A stretch of 64,000 nucleotides of DNA from positions 1 through 64,000 of the forward strand of contig NZ_RQEV01000002.1 in the NCBI RefSeq assembly GCF_004771275.1, given 5' to 3'. This document shows positions 1 through 12,144 of this stretch, one piece after another. The notes under the pieces were generated by a model. It was not told where the DNA came from. It saw nothing but the letters and a program-made list of their open reading frames with translations, and did not search any database. The position numbers were made by a program, and so were the translations under genes. The DNA comes from Leptospira fluminis (GTDB lineage Bacteria > Spirochaetota > Leptospiria > Leptospirales > Leptospiraceae). The stretch's first letter is position 1, and every line of letters begins with the position of its first letter.

Positions 1-832
1 GGTTCCCCACGCTTACCCCCGCCTTGATGAGATTCAGAACGGCATCTTTGGCTTCAGGAGTGCATTCTTTTTCATGATTGAATTGAGTATTACAAAATAT
101 GGATAGACGATCCGAATTGTGGGATTCGATGATTCCGCAAAGTTCGGGGGTGATTCTCATAGGCAAGGTGACCGGATTTCTGGTTCCCAATCTACAGATT
201 TTCACATGCGGAATCCGTTCCAAGTTCTCCAAAATCCAATCTATCTTTGCGTCCGAAAGATTCAACGGATCTCCGCCGGAGATCACCACGTCGGAAATTT
301 CGGAATGGGAACGGATGTATCCGAAACATTCTTCCAGATCCTCCGTTTCCATCCTTTCAGACGTGTCGGAAACTTTTCTACCTCGCATGCAATGTCTGCA
401 ATATACCGAGCATTCGTGATTTGAAAACAACAACACCCGGTCCGGGTACATGTGTGTCAGTCCTTTTACCGGAGACAAGCCCTCTTCGTGCAGCGGGTCA
501 GCGGCTTCCTCCGGAGAAAAAAAAGCCTCTTCTTCCCTCGGCACGATCATTCTTCGGATGGGACAATTCGGATCGTTCGGATCGGACAAGGACAGGTAAT
601 ACGGACTGACTCCTACGTTCAATCGGATCGTTTCCCGAATTCCGATACGTTCGGATTCGGTTAACGTGAAATATCGATCCAAATCCACGGATCGGATCCG
701 ATTCCGGAGCTGCGCTTTATAGTCCGTCCATTCGAAAGAGGAAAAAAGGCGGGAACGTTCCTCGGAAGGCTTCCCGTTTTTCTGTTCCTGAACGATGTTT
801 TTTCCGGTCCGATCCATAACGCCTTTTTCCAT
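1..832 (-). CDS. kamA: KamA-family radical SAM aminomutase, partial at left edge
   Basis: Radical SAM enzyme of the lysine 2,3-aminomutase family (either free-lysine aminomutase or the EpmB type acting in EF-P beta-lysylation). Translating the minus strand gives the family pattern in order: an N-terminal stretch ending YKAQLRNRI, then [35 protein letters not shown], the FeS-binding [16 protein letters not shown] (CxxxCxxC) and [11 protein letters not shown]. The reading frame runs off position 1, so the PLP-lysine region and the C-terminus lie outside the window. The start is uncertain: ATG at 832 (MEKGV) has no clear ribosome site, while the in-frame ATG at 817 (MDRTGK) follows AAAAGG at short spacing. 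The frame stays open further upstream but has no usable start codon there. It is divergent from the HAD gene, 68 bp away. Family assignment is sure; the exact substrate is not. Confidence 0.9.
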   Translation of the reverse strand, partial: MEKGVMDRTGKNIVQEQKNGKPSEERSRLFSSFEWTDYKAQLRNRIRSVDLDRYFTLTESERIGIRETIRLNVGVSPYYLSLSDPNDPNCPIRRMIVPREEEAFFSPEEAADPLHEEGLSPVKGLTHMYPDRVLLFSNHECSVYCRHCMRGRKVSDTSERMETEDLEECFGYIRSHSEISDVVISGGDPLNLSDAKIDWILENLERIPHVKICRLGTRNPVTLPMRITPELCGIIESHNSDRLSIFCNTQFNHEKECTPEAKDAVLNLIKAGVSVGN

Positions 833-900
833 TACGGACCAAAAGGACGGAAAATCAAGCGAAGGAAAAAAGGAATGCCTCCAATTCTCCCACTCGCACG

Positions 901-1587
901 ATGGCCTTGCCCATGAATTGGAACCCTAAATCAATCCGTGCTCTAGCCTTCGATGTGGATGGAACCCTTTTTTCCTCCGAAGGAATCATCCTCGAAACCT
1001 ATGCCGAAGCGATCCGACTCTTTTCCGTTTCCTCGGGGATCCCCTTACCCGTTCCGGACCGGGAAAGAATCATGCTGGAAATCGGAAAACCGGTAAAAAC
1101 GATTTTCCTGAATTTAGTGCCCCAGCTACAGGAATTCCAAAGGGACCAAATCTCGGATTCCGTCCTTCGTCTTTTAGTGGAAAAAATCAAATCCGGAGCC
1201 GGGGAATTCTATCCGAAAGTCAAGGAAACCGTTCTTTCCTTAAAGCGAAAAGGCTTTCGGATTTTGGCGGCCTCCAATGGAAGAAGGCCGTACGTGGAGA
1301 CGATTCTGGAGGTTTCCGGAATTCTCCCCCTATTCGACCCCATTCTGATTCTGGACAACGCTTCCCTCAAAACCAAGGGGGACTTGGTAGCGGGCTACCT
1401 CAAAAAATACGAATTATCCCCTACGGATCTCCTGATGATCGGCGATCGAAGTTCCGATTACGACGCGGCGCGAGAAAACGGATGCCCCTTTGCCTTTTGC
1501 GCGTACGGCCACGCTCCCGAAGGAGAAATTCCCGATTGGGAAATTTCCCTATCGAAATTGGCGGATTTGGATGTGATATTGGGTTAG
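901..1587 (+). CDS. HAD-superfamily hydrolase (subfamily IA type)
   Basis: Predicted soluble phosphatase of 228 residues. Motif I is DVDGT at residues 18-22 (nucleophile D18, acid/base D20), a motif II serine lies in AASNG near residue 123, motif III is the lysine region around TKGDL, and motif IV is [10 protein letters not shown] near residue 181. The helical cap after motif I is typical of phosphoglycolate phosphatase or beta-phosphoglucomutase relatives, but nothing in the sequence fixes the substrate. The ATG at 901 and a second ATG at 913 both lack a good Shine-Dalgarno; 913 would still keep motif I. It stands alone between the divergent kamA-type gene and a hairpin repeat that begins one base after its TAG stop. 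Confidence 0.85.
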   Translation: MALPMNWNPKSIRALAFDVDGTLFSSEGIILETYAEAIRLFSVSSGIPLPVPDRERIMLEIGKPVKTIFLNLVPQLQEFQRDQISDSVLRLLVEKIKSGAGEFYPKVKETVLSLKRKGFRILAASNGRRPYVETILEVSGILPLFDPILILDNASLKTKGDLVAGYLKKYELSPTDLLMIGDRSSDYDAARENGCPFAFCAYGHAPEGEIPDWEISLSKLADLDVILG

Positions 1588-1588
1588 G

Positions 1589-1629
1589 CCCCACCCTGCT
1601 CTGGGTGGGGGCCGGTGCGGTGGTACCCG
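1589..1629. repeat. 41-bp hairpin repeat, copy 1
   Basis: An intergenic element immediately after the HAD stop codon. It begins with a perfect 8-bp inverted repeat, CCCCACCC, a six-base loop TGCTCT, then GGGTGGGG, and continues as GCCGGTGCGGTGGTACCCG. The same 41 bases recur at 13192-13232 with a single C/T change in the loop, while the flanks differ. This looks like a dispersed REP-like element rather than a gene; open frames through it are incidental. There is no U-tract, so it is not a standard intrinsic terminator. Confidence 0.8.
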
Positions 1630-1706
1630 AAGCACCCACAGCACCCGAACCAACGCCAAATATCAGATTCTTCCGGTCTTGAAAACCCGTTTTTTTCGAG
1701 CAAACC

Positions 1707-2636
1707 TTGCAGGAGGTCCCCAAAGACTTCCGAATCCGGGCCAAAGAACCAGCCGGAACCGCTCAAAAAGATGAGAGGAGCATTCCGAGATGTTCCGAAA
1801 ATCAAAATGTGCCGGATTCGGAAAAACTCAAATCCCTACTGTATGTCCTGACGGGAATTTTATTCGTACTGGTATTGCTGGATAAATCCACCGGTTCGGG
1901 CTTCCGCAGTTCCGCATCCAAAGAGGGAAATTCCGGATTCTTCTCGAGATTCAATACTCTCGGAAAAAACAACCCCCTTCCTCCCGCTCGATCGGGAGAA
2001 AAAGAGTCCCACGAAGAGGTTATGGACAAAGCAGAGGACGAAATCTTATCCGAATTGATGCAAAACGGAACCGCCTCTGTCGGTCGGGATTGGTCGGAAA
2101 GTGAATCGAATGAATCAGACGACATTTATATTCCCGTAGTCGATCCGACACGGACTTCCGGCGCGGAAACCGCGGAACGTCCCCTTCGTCAGGAACCGGG
2201 AGACGTGGACCTGTATTTCCTGAAATTCTTCGGAAAAGGAAACAAGAGCCATTCCAGGTTAGTGCGGGTGAAAAGAAACTATTCCTCCGGCGATAAACTG
2301 CATTTCATTCTGCGGGAATTGTCCAAAGGCCCAGTACCGGAGGAAAAAACGAAAGGGGTGCTAAACGCGCTACCGCAGAAGTTTACGTACTCGAGTGAAT
2401 ACAGCGTCGAAAACGGAATCCTAAAACTCTCGTTAGGAAGCGAATTCGAATCCGGAGCAGGGCCGGAACTGTTGAAAGATAGAGTGGACCAACTTTGCTA
2501 CAGCTTGCTGGAAAATTTAAACATCAAAGGGATCAAGCTGTACATTAACGGCAAGAAAGTACATTCCCTTGGCGGCGTCGGCTTGCCGATTCCGGAAGTT
2601 CTGACGAAGAATCCGAGGAAAATTGTCGTCCTGTAA
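1707..2636 (+). CDS. Membrane-anchored GerMN-domain protein
   Basis: Protein of up to 309 residues with one N-terminal membrane segment (LLYVLTGILFVLVLL), a low-complexity, Ser/Glu-rich spacer, and a C-terminal domain of about 150 residues that fits the GerMN fold: VDLYFLKFFG, LHFILRELSKGPVPEE, ALPQKF, and KGIKLYINGKKV. In spore formers GerMN domains occur in the spore proteins GerM and in LpqB; spirochaetes do not sporulate, so a periplasmic, envelope-related role is inferred. The start is uncertain: TTG at 1707 gives the longest form, but GTG at 1809 would place the membrane helix about ten residues from the N-terminus, which is more natural. Neither has a convincing ribosome site. An in-frame TGA near 1678 rules out anything longer. 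Confidence 0.7.
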   Translation: MQEVPKDFRIRAKEPAGTAQKDERSIPRCSENQNVPDSEKLKSLLYVLTGILFVLVLLDKSTGSGFRSSASKEGNSGFFSRFNTLGKNNPLPPARSGEKESHEEVMDKAEDEILSELMQNGTASVGRDWSESESNESDDIYIPVVDPTRTSGAETAERPLRQEPGDVDLYFLKFFGKGNKSHSRLVRVKRNYSSGDKLHFILRELSKGPVPEEKTKGVLNALPQKFTYSSEYSVENGILKLSLGSEFESGAGPELLKDRVDQLCYSLLENLNIKGIKLYINGKKVHSLGGVGLPIPEVLTKNPRKIVVL

Positions 2637-2820
2637 AATTCAAAATCCACTTTTTTGACACAATCACACGTTATTCGCATTTCTTAACAAAGTTCCCAAA
2701 TCGATTCGACGTTTTTTTTGCTTCGTACAAATTTCTTTCTTGCATGCAGAACGGAGGAATCTTAACCGTGGATCATAGACAGATGAAATTCGATTTAACT
2801 GTTCTAAGCGGAAAAAAGAA

Positions 2821-4074
2821 ATGTTTCAGTGGATTCCTTTCGGTGATCTTAGAGTTCGGCACCTATTCAGGCGGATTCTATTCAGCAACTACCCGAACGA
2901 CTTTATCGAGAAGAACTTAGCGGACATTCGCCAATCTCTTGCGATCCACTATTCCTTCTGTATTTTAATCAGCCTCTTCACGTTTCTCATTCCTGATTCC
3001 CGAACGTTAACGGGAGAACCGCTATTTTTACTGCACTCAAGCCGGATCACGTTGATTCTGCTCTCCCTCCTATTTCTCTGGAAGAACTCCCGGAAGACGG
3101 ACTGGAATCCGCAAAATATGGAATCGTATAAGGTATGGTCCTCCTCCGTACTCCTCGTATCCTTTTTACCTTTCCTTTATATGGATGAGATCCATTACGA
3201 CATTTATCTCCACCAGGCGACCGCTATCCTTTTGAGTATGAATATCCTGCTTTGGTTGACCACTTCCACCGTGGTTTTGGTCAATCTCGCCTTCGGAGGG
3301 GCGTTTTTCGGAGTCTGCTATCTCTCCGATTCCCTTTCGGAAGCGTTCCAAGAATTCCCGATTCTCCTCACGTACGTATTTCTGGGAACATTCGGAAACG
3401 TAATCATGAACTATTGGAGAATGATGGATTACCGGGACAAAACCAAGCTTTCCAGAGCGGTGATACGGCTCCGAAAAAAGAACGATCAGATCAGAAGGAT
3501 CTCCAATATAGACGACCTCACAAATCTCTACAATCGACGTTATCTGATCGAACAGTTCGATATATTCAAAAAGCGGGCGCGCAGATACAAATTCAATATG
3601 GGTTTGATCATACTGGATTTGGATCACCTCAAAGAGACCAACGATAAGTTCGGACACATGACGGGGGACGAAGCGCTGCAAACATTATCCGCAGTGATGA
3701 AATCCAGAGTACGCGCGACGGACGTATGCGCCCGAATCGGAGGGGACGAATTCTGCATCCTTCTCGATTCCGTGGATCCGTTAGGACTCGAAATGCTAAG
3801 CGAATCCCTCCGAAAAGGAGTGGAACACCAAGCCCTATCGGAAGAAGACGAATACGGAAATCCGATTTACGTCACCGTATCGATAGGCGCTACAATTCTA
3901 CCCTTCGATCAGGATTTTACGTTCGACGATCTATACCAGTCCATCGATTCCGCTTTGTATGAATCCAAAGGCGCGGGACGAAACAGGGTCACGATCGTAA
4001 CCGCCCGCAAGCTGGAAAAAAAAAGGAATAAAACCTCTACTTCTTGGCCGGGGGAAGTTCGTATATATAGGTGA
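2821..4074 (+). CDS. Membrane diguanylate cyclase (GGDEF)
   Basis: A 417-residue protein predicted to make cyclic di-GMP at the inner membrane. The N-terminal 190 residues carry about six hydrophobic segments (a 6TM-type sensor module with no recognisable ligand pocket), then a charged linker and a GGDEF domain starting near IDDLTNLYNRRYL. The active-site loop is intact GGDEF at residues 307-311. The product-inhibition I-site RxxD (R298-D301) lies exactly five residues upstream, so feedback control is expected. The terminal motif YESKGAGRNRV is also present. The ATG at 2821 is preceded by GCGGAAAAAAGAA. The last 38 bases overlap the 3' end of the convergent lipoprotein gene. Confidence 0.93.
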   Translation: MFQWIPFGDLRVRHLFRRILFSNYPNDFIEKNLADIRQSLAIHYSFCILISLFTFLIPDSRTLTGEPLFLLHSSRITLILLSLLFLWKNSRKTDWNPQNMESYKVWSSSVLLVSFLPFLYMDEIHYDIYLHQATAILLSMNILLWLTTSTVVLVNLAFGGAFFGVCYLSDSLSEAFQEFPILLTYVFLGTFGNVIMNYWRMMDYRDKTKLSRAVIRLRKKNDQIRRISNIDDLTNLYNRRYLIEQFDIFKKRARRYKFNMGLIILDLDHLKETNDKFGHMTGDEALQTLSAVMKSRVRATDVCARIGGDEFCILLDSVDPLGLEMLSESLRKGVEHQALSEEDEYGNPIYVTVSIGATILPFDQDFTFDDLYQSIDSALYESKGAGRNRVTIVTARKLEKKRNKTSTSWPGEVRIYR

Positions 4075-4423
4075 GTTCGCAATACTCCCCGTCCCCGAAA
4101 TACGTCTGAGCCTTTTGTTCCAAAAAAAATAATCTGTGTTTTTGGTTGGGTTCCAACTCGTCCAGCCTCTGAGTCACCTGCAATTTGGCCGCTTCACAGG
4201 AGGATTTTTTCATTTTAAAAAAATCCTGCTCATCGACGGAAACGGTGGAGGCCTTTCCGACGGCGTGAAACTCGTATTTATGAGGTCCTAAAGTGTTTAC
4301 CGTAACGCCCGTCTCCATATGAAGCCTTTCTTTGTGCGCCCTGGAACAGGAGGAAAAAAGAAAGGAACCTGCAAAAAACAAAATGAAAAGACGGGAAAGC
4401 ACGAAATCGAGGCCAAAACTCAT
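4037..4423 (-). CDS. Small predicted lipoprotein, unknown function
   Basis: A 128-residue protein with a signal peptide (FILFFAGSFLFSSC) ending in a spirochaete-type lipobox, so the mature protein should be lipid-anchored. The mature part is polar with two further cysteines (SSCEAAK and GEYCELTY), which might pair. No known domain was recognised. The start ATG follows an excellent Shine-Dalgarno, AAGGAG with a seven-base spacer. It is convergent with the diguanylate cyclase, and the two coding ends overlap by 38 bp, so each 3' end is constrained by the other. Confidence 0.8.
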   Translation of the reverse strand: MSFGLDFVLSRLFILFFAGSFLFSSCSRAHKERLHMETGVTVNTLGPHKYEFHAVGKASTVSVDEQDFFKMKKSSCEAAKLQVTQRLDELEPNQKHRLFFLEQKAQTYFGDGEYCELTYIYELPPAKK

Positions 4424-4495
4424 ACCGAAACTCCTTAACGCAATCTTTCGAAAATAATAGTGTTCTTTTTAGGAAATCATATTACACTTTTCTTA

Positions 4496-5602
4496 TCAGG
4501 AAAGCGTGGAAGAAAATTCCCGTCCTTCGTACCTATCGTAGTTATAGAGAAGGTCTCTCCGTTTCGGCTGAAAACCGCCGTCTTCGAGGAATTTTAAGGC
4601 TTCCTTTTCCGTCTTCAGCCCGAAAGACCGAAGCACGTTCTCCTCGATAACCACGGAGGAAATATCGTCCGCTCCGCAAAAAAGCGCGAGTTGTCCCACT
4701 CCTTTTCCCAAAACCATAACCGAAGTTTCAATATGTTTAATATTATCCAGAAAGATACGGCATATTCCCAGTACTTTCAGGTATTCGGTGGTGGGAACCG
4801 ACCGGACCTTGAAACGCTTGGTTTGAGGCTGAAAAGTCCAAGGGATAAAGGAAAGAAAGCCTCCGGTTCTATCCTGTAAATTCCGAACCACGGAGAGGTG
4901 CTCTATCACTTCCGCCTTAGTCTCTTCCGAACCGAAAACGATATTCGCACTTCCGGGTAACCCCACTTCGTGACAGATTTCCATAGCTCGCACCCATTCC
5001 TGTGTGCTCGCTTTTTTAGGGGAAATAATATTACGCATCCGATCCGTCAGAATCTCCGCACCGGCACCCGGAACGGAATCCAAGCCGACGCCTTTTAGAA
5101 TTTCCAAGACCGATGCCAAAGGTTTTCCGGTGATCTTTTCCAGATTGATAATTTCCACGGGAGAAAAGGCGCGGATATGCATGCTCGGATATTTTTTCTT
5201 AACGGAGGAAATCACATCCAAATAATAGTCGAAGGGAAGATCCGGATACACGCCTCCCTGTAAAAACATCTGGTCCGCTCCCTCCGCGACCGCATAATCC
5301 ATCTTTTCCAGGATTTCTTCTTTCGAAAGCACGTAGCCCTTGCCGTTTCCGATCTCGTCCATAAAGGAACAAAAATTGCATTCAACATTGCAATAATTGG
5401 TATAGTTGACCACGCGAAACATGGTATAGCTCGCGGAAGCGAGTGGAAGAATTCTTCCACGAAGCTCCCTTGCCGTTGCCATGATTTTTAAAGGATCTCC
5501 GTTCTCGTACAATTCCAGAGCTTCGGCGGGAGAAATCCTTTCTCCGTCCAAAGCTTTTTCTAAAATAAAATCGGAGGGTTGCTTTTGGAAGATTTGGCTC
5601 AT
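4496..5602 (-). CDS. mqnC: Cyclic dehypoxanthinyl futalosine synthase (radical SAM)
   Basis: Radical SAM enzyme of the futalosine menaquinone route, cyclising dehypoxanthine futalosine. It has 368 residues. The FeS motif is CNVECNFC (CxxxCxxC) in [15 protein letters not shown]. MqnC-like rather than MqnE-like signatures include [26 protein letters not shown], and near the C-terminus [18 protein letters not shown]. MqnE is the alternative, but the LQGG and AFSP motifs favour MqnC. This implies respiration with menaquinone made by the mqn pathway; no other mqn gene lies within the window. It is divergent from the large FeS oxidoreductase across a 306-bp gap and its ATG has no strong ribosome site. 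Confidence 0.92.
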   Translation of the reverse strand: MSQIFQKQPSDFILEKALDGERISPAEALELYENGDPLKIMATARELRGRILPLASASYTMFRVVNYTNYCNVECNFCSFMDEIGNGKGYVLSKEEILEKMDYAVAEGADQMFLQGGVYPDLPFDYYLDVISSVKKKYPSMHIRAFSPVEIINLEKITGKPLASVLEILKGVGLDSVPGAGAEILTDRMRNIISPKKASTQEWVRAMEICHEVGLPGSANIVFGSEETKAEVIEHLSVVRNLQDRTGGFLSFIPWTFQPQTKRFKVRSVPTTEYLKVLGICRIFLDNIKHIETSVMVLGKGVGQLALFCGADDISSVVIEENVLRSFGLKTEKEALKFLEDGGFQPKRRDLLYNYDRYEGREFSSTLS

Positions 5603-5908
5603 TTCTGGTATTGGCTTTTTTCTTACTTCTTCCTTTCAGACTTTTCCTGTACCCGAAAAATGCGACTTCTTTTTCCGTCTTCGATTTCAGAAAGATGGGT
5701 TTTGCGACTAATTCTCGATTAATGGAAAGAAGATCCGTGCCGATGTCTCCGCGTATTTTAAAATAGCATTTCCAAGATAACGAAGACACGATTCCCCTCT
5801 CTCGTCGTATAGAACGGGCGTTACGCCAATTTTTCCTGGACAGGGTAATTCGCGATCGTTACGGTGCTTTTGAAGACCATCCAAAGACAAAGGTACTACT
5901 GAAAGATT
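5603..5908. other. 306-bp divergent intergenic region
   Basis: Spacer between the divergent mqnC and FeS-oxidoreductase genes. It must hold promoters for both, but no convincing sigma-70 boxes, hairpin or conserved RNA shape was seen. A 14-codon frame beginning at 5721 is too short and lacks a ribosome site. Longer antisense frames that cross it run deep into the downstream gene and are not credible. Confidence 0.6.
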
Positions 5909-7993
<2,085 letters not shown>

Positions 7994-8024
7994 ACCGCAA
8001 GCGCCGACGGCGATATTCCCTTGA

Positions 8025-8052
8025 AAAGCCTCCGAACATCGGAGGCTTTTTT
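8025..8052 (+). terminator. Intrinsic terminator after the FeS oxidoreductase gene
   Basis: AAAAGCCTCCGA, loop ACA, TCGGAGGCTTTT plus further T: a perfect GC-rich stem with A-tract and U-tract, 32 bp after the TAA stop. Confidence 0.93.
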
Positions 8053-8133
8053 ATTTAGAAAAAAATCTTCATTCCTTCGGGGATCCCGGACAAATCCCCT
8101 ACTCACTGGAAAATGTTCTAAAACGATCGGAAT

Positions 8134-8160
8134 AAAAAAAAGCGGAACATAGTGTCCCGC
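8134..8160 (-). terminator. Probable intrinsic terminator for the minus-strand lipoprotein gene
   Basis: On the minus strand GCGGGACA, loop CTA, TGTTCCGC (one G-T pair) followed by eight T. It lies about 170 bp downstream of the CsgG-like gene stop. Confidence 0.75.
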
Positions 8161-8327
8161 CTGAATCATCTGGTGCAAATACAGTACATACGACGGGAAC
8201 GGAAACGCGGACTCTACGGATACTTCCGATTTTTTTTATCAGGAACTGAATTTTTCCGTCAAAACCGAAAGGTGACAGAATCCTCGCCTCTCCCCCAAGC
8301 GCAAACCCTCGGACTTCCGAAGAGTAC

Positions 8328-8924
8328 CTAATTCTTGAGTTTTTTACTCAGGCGATCGTACAGGGTATTTTCCACATCGAGTAGAGTTTGTTCCCCGTTA
8401 TTAAAGATGGAATGTCCTTTTAAGATCGCTTCCCAAGCGATGACGCCTGTCTCTATGTCCACCGCTTTTACGATCACTTCCGCTATAAAATGTGCTCGTA
8501 CTGCCTTTTTGGCAACGTTATAATGGGTGATCTTTCCGAAGAGAGCGTAGTTTGCGTTCAGGAGCTTTCCTATATTCAAACCGTCGCTTTCCGCCAAACC
8601 GGTCTTACTGAACGTCATTTCGTTTACCAATTTGTCGACCCGACTTCTCTCCAAAACGGTCAGCCCCGTTTTGACCAATGCCATCTCCGCCTTTTCCCGA
8701 TTCCGGTCTTCGATGATCTTACGACGGTTCTCCACCGCTTGTTTCAATTGCAGCCCTTCCGCCATATCGAATGGAAAAACGATGTATTTGTCCTTTCCAG
8801 GTTGGGAAATTCCGACTTTCCCGACGGTGACCTGCACTTCATATCTTGGCAATGCGCTTCGGCAATCCAGAAAGAGAAGGAAGGAAACCAGGAAAGGGAT
8901 ATAGGGAAGGATTTTTTTGTTCAT
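8328..8924 (-). CDS. CsgG/FlgO-like lipoprotein
   Basis: A 198-residue exported protein. The signal peptide ends in LLFLDC (Cys21), a plausible spirochaetal lipobox. The mature part follows the CsgG / FlgO / TolB-N-like pattern: KYIVFPFDMAEG, a helix rich in charged residues, ALVKTGLTVLERSRVDKLVNE, GLNIGKLLNANYALFGKIT and a final amphipathic segment. Related proteins form or regulate outer-membrane secretion pores or flagellar surface structures, but the curlin machinery is not nearby, so the role here is unknown. The start ATG has a good GGAG site with five-base spacing. It stands alone. Confidence 0.75.
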   Translation of the reverse strand: MNKKILPYIPFLVSFLLFLDCRSALPRYEVQVTVGKVGISQPGKDKYIVFPFDMAEGLQLKQAVENRRKIIEDRNREKAEMALVKTGLTVLERSRVDKLVNEMTFSKTGLAESDGLNIGKLLNANYALFGKITHYNVAKKAVRAHFIAEVIVKAVDIETGVIAWEAILKGHSIFNNGEQTLLDVENTLYDRLSKKLKN

Positions 8925-9198
8925 GGGTGCTCCAGTTCGATGCGATTCGGAAAAGATATCTCCGCGACCCGCGTCGTTCGAGCGGGCGAAAAACGGATCA
9001 ATGCTTACCCTAATCCCCGATTTTTCAATCCAAAGATTGGCCAGGATAGAAAAAGTAAAGGTATCGATTTACTAAGCGAAATGTAGACCACGGAAAAAAG
9101 GAGAACCGCACTCCGGAAAATCGGCTCCCTATACATTCCATTTTCTTAATTCTTTTTCCTCCGGTGCGGACGGAAAATCGGGGTTAAGACAATTCGAT

Positions 9199-10812
9199 TT
9201 AAGGTTCGGGAATTTCTTGGGTCGGATAATCCAAAAGTCGGATCTCCGGATTCTTCTTCTGAAAATATCCCTTTTCCCATTCGGAATCGAAAAGTAAGGC
9301 TGCTCGGCCTATGCTATCCGTAACGAGATTGGATCCACTAGGGACTTTCCCCAAATCCTCTGCGGGGAGCCAGCAGGAAACCTGATAAGGAAGAATATTG
9401 ATATTGGTGGGAGCTCCGTACTCGTCCTGAAGTCTTCTGCGGAAAACTTCGAACTGCAACTGCCCCATTGCACCGATCACCGGAAGTCCGCCGCCCACCG
9501 TTTGGGAAGTGAACAAATGCAGAATTCCTTCTTCCGCCAGTTGTTCGATTCCCTTTCGAAAACTTTTTAAGGCCCCCGTTTCGACACAAGACAAAGTGGC
9601 GAAAATTTCCGGCGCAAAAACAGGCAGAGGTTTTAAGTCCGGGACTTTTCCCGAAGCTAGGACGTCTCCGATAGAGTACGTTCCCGGATTGACGAGCCCG
9701 ATGATATCTCCAGGGTACGCTTCGTCCACGGTGTTCCTGTCCTGGCCGAAAAAAGCGAAGGAAGAGGAAAGCTTCACCTGTTTTCCCAATCTTCCGTGGT
9801 TTACGTTCAGTCCCCTCTCGAACTTGCCGGAACAAACCCTCAAGAATGCGATCCTGTCCCTATGCGCCTTATTCATGTTTGCCTGGACTTTAAATACGAA
9901 TCCGCTAAAGGGAGTCGTCACCGGATCCAATCTGGAGCCGTCCCTTAACGGAAAGTACAGCGGAGGAGGAGCGATTTCCAAGAAATGATCCAAAAACAAT
10001 TGGATTCCGAAATTGTTCACAGCCGATCCGAAAAATACGGGAGTGATCTTGGATTCCAAAAATTCCGTTAGAGAAAAGGTTCCGATTCCGTCCTCAACTA
10101 GTTCGACCTCCTCCCGAAACGCTTTCAGAACCCAATCCTCGAACATGGAATCCAGACTCGGATCTTCTACTCCGGAGCTCTGGAACGCGGATTTTTGAGC
10201 TCCTCCCGGAGTTTTGTCATACGTATAGATCTTTTTATCGATGCGGTTATAGACACCGCTAAAATCCACGCCCGTACCGATCGGCCAAACCATCGGTATC
10301 GCGGTGATTTCCAATACTTTTTCGATTTCGTCCAATAGCTCGAAAAGTTGTTTCGTGGGCCGGTCCATCTTATTCACGAACGTGACGATGGGAATTCCGC
10401 GGTCTCTACATACTTTGAAAAGCTTGATCGTTTGGGGCTCCACACCTTTCCCCGCATCCAAAACCATGACCGCCGTGTCCGCCGCGATCAAGGTGCGATA
10501 CGTATCCTCGGAAAAATCCTCGTGACCCGGAGTATCAAGAAGATTCAAAACGTGGTTCCTATATTCGAATTGCAGTGCTGCGGAGGTGATGGAGATTCCT
10601 TTTTCTTTTTCCATCTCCATCCAGTCGGAGGTGGCAGCCTTTCTATTCTTCCTCGCTTTTACGGCCCCGGCGAGTTGGATCGCACCTCCGTAAAGTAACA
10701 GCTTTTCCGTAAGAGTGGTTTTCCCGGCATCGGGGTGAGCGATGATCGCAAAGGTTCTCCTGCGTTTTGTCTCTTCTTCTACACTTCTTTGGGTTATCGC
10801 CGATTCAGACAC
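9199..10812 (-). CDS. prfC: Peptide chain release factor 3
   Basis: GTPase that recycles RF1/RF2 from the ribosome after peptide release. It has 537 residues, normal for RF3. G1 is AHPDAGKTTL at residues 25-34, G3 is DTPGHEDF, G4 is NKMDR, and GISITSAALQFEY is the switch region. Domains II and III follow, with VFKVQANMNKAHRDR and GAMGQLQFEVFRRRLQDEYG, both diagnostic for RF3 rather than EF-G. The start is GTG at 10812, behind GAGGAGAAACGGAGA. It is divergent from the carbamoyltransferase gene across about 300 bp in which no RNA structure is evident. Confidence 0.96.
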   Translation of the reverse strand: MSESAITQRSVEEETKRRRTFAIIAHPDAGKTTLTEKLLLYGGAIQLAGAVKARKNRKAATSDWMEMEKEKGISITSAALQFEYRNHVLNLLDTPGHEDFSEDTYRTLIAADTAVMVLDAGKGVEPQTIKLFKVCRDRGIPIVTFVNKMDRPTKQLFELLDEIEKVLEITAIPMVWPIGTGVDFSGVYNRIDKKIYTYDKTPGGAQKSAFQSSGVEDPSLDSMFEDWVLKAFREEVELVEDGIGTFSLTEFLESKITPVFFGSAVNNFGIQLFLDHFLEIAPPPLYFPLRDGSRLDPVTTPFSGFVFKVQANMNKAHRDRIAFLRVCSGKFERGLNVNHGRLGKQVKLSSSFAFFGQDRNTVDEAYPGDIIGLVNPGTYSIGDVLASGKVPDLKPLPVFAPEIFATLSCVETGALKSFRKGIEQLAEEGILHLFTSQTVGGGLPVIGAMGQLQFEVFRRRLQDEYGAPTNINILPYQVSCWLPAEDLGKVPSGSNLVTDSIGRAALLFDSEWEKGYFQKKNPEIRLLDYPTQEIPEP

Positions 10813-11110
10813 TCTCCGTTTCTCCTCGCAAGGAATACGATTTTCCGGGCTCGGGCCTTGTCAGCACGAAAACCCGCGGATTTATTCACGGATTCGTATC
10901 TATCCGGTAAACGCCTCGTAATCAGATTGCCCCATATTCCTTTTTCGAAACTTCCGATTCGGATTTTCCTTCTTCCGAATCGAACGCTTTTTTCCCCGGA
11001 AAACACTCGGGAGGGGAATCCCTCCTCCTATTTTTCCGTTTCCTTTTCCCCGCTTTTCAGGTTGTCTTGCATCTAGAGCCGTAGTTTTCTGGCCTTTGAT
11101 CGTCGATAAT

Positions 11111-12043
<933 letters not shown>

Positions 12044-12144
12044 GACAGGATCTCTAAAAATCCGTTGCCGGGAGGGCCCGCTCCGAGAACGCTGTTCCCA
12101 GAACGGCCGCGATCGGCTTTAAAAACGGAAACAAAGGTATTTCT

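Larger units (their letters stand above)
7994..8327. other. 334-bp convergent intergenic region
   Basis: Spacer between the convergent FeS oxidoreductase and the CsgG-like lipoprotein gene. It holds one intrinsic terminator for each direction (8025-8052 on plus, 8134-8160 on minus). About 165 bp between the second terminator and the lipoprotein stop shows no gene. Confidence 0.7.

Noticed and set aside
2655..2685. TTGACA box before the GGDEF protein gene
   Set aside because: No acceptable -10 box lies 16-18 bases downstream, so a promoter call is not supported.
3166..3681. 171-residue minus-strand reading frame
   Set aside because: It lies wholly antisense to the GGDEF protein gene, has no ribosome site and no family features.
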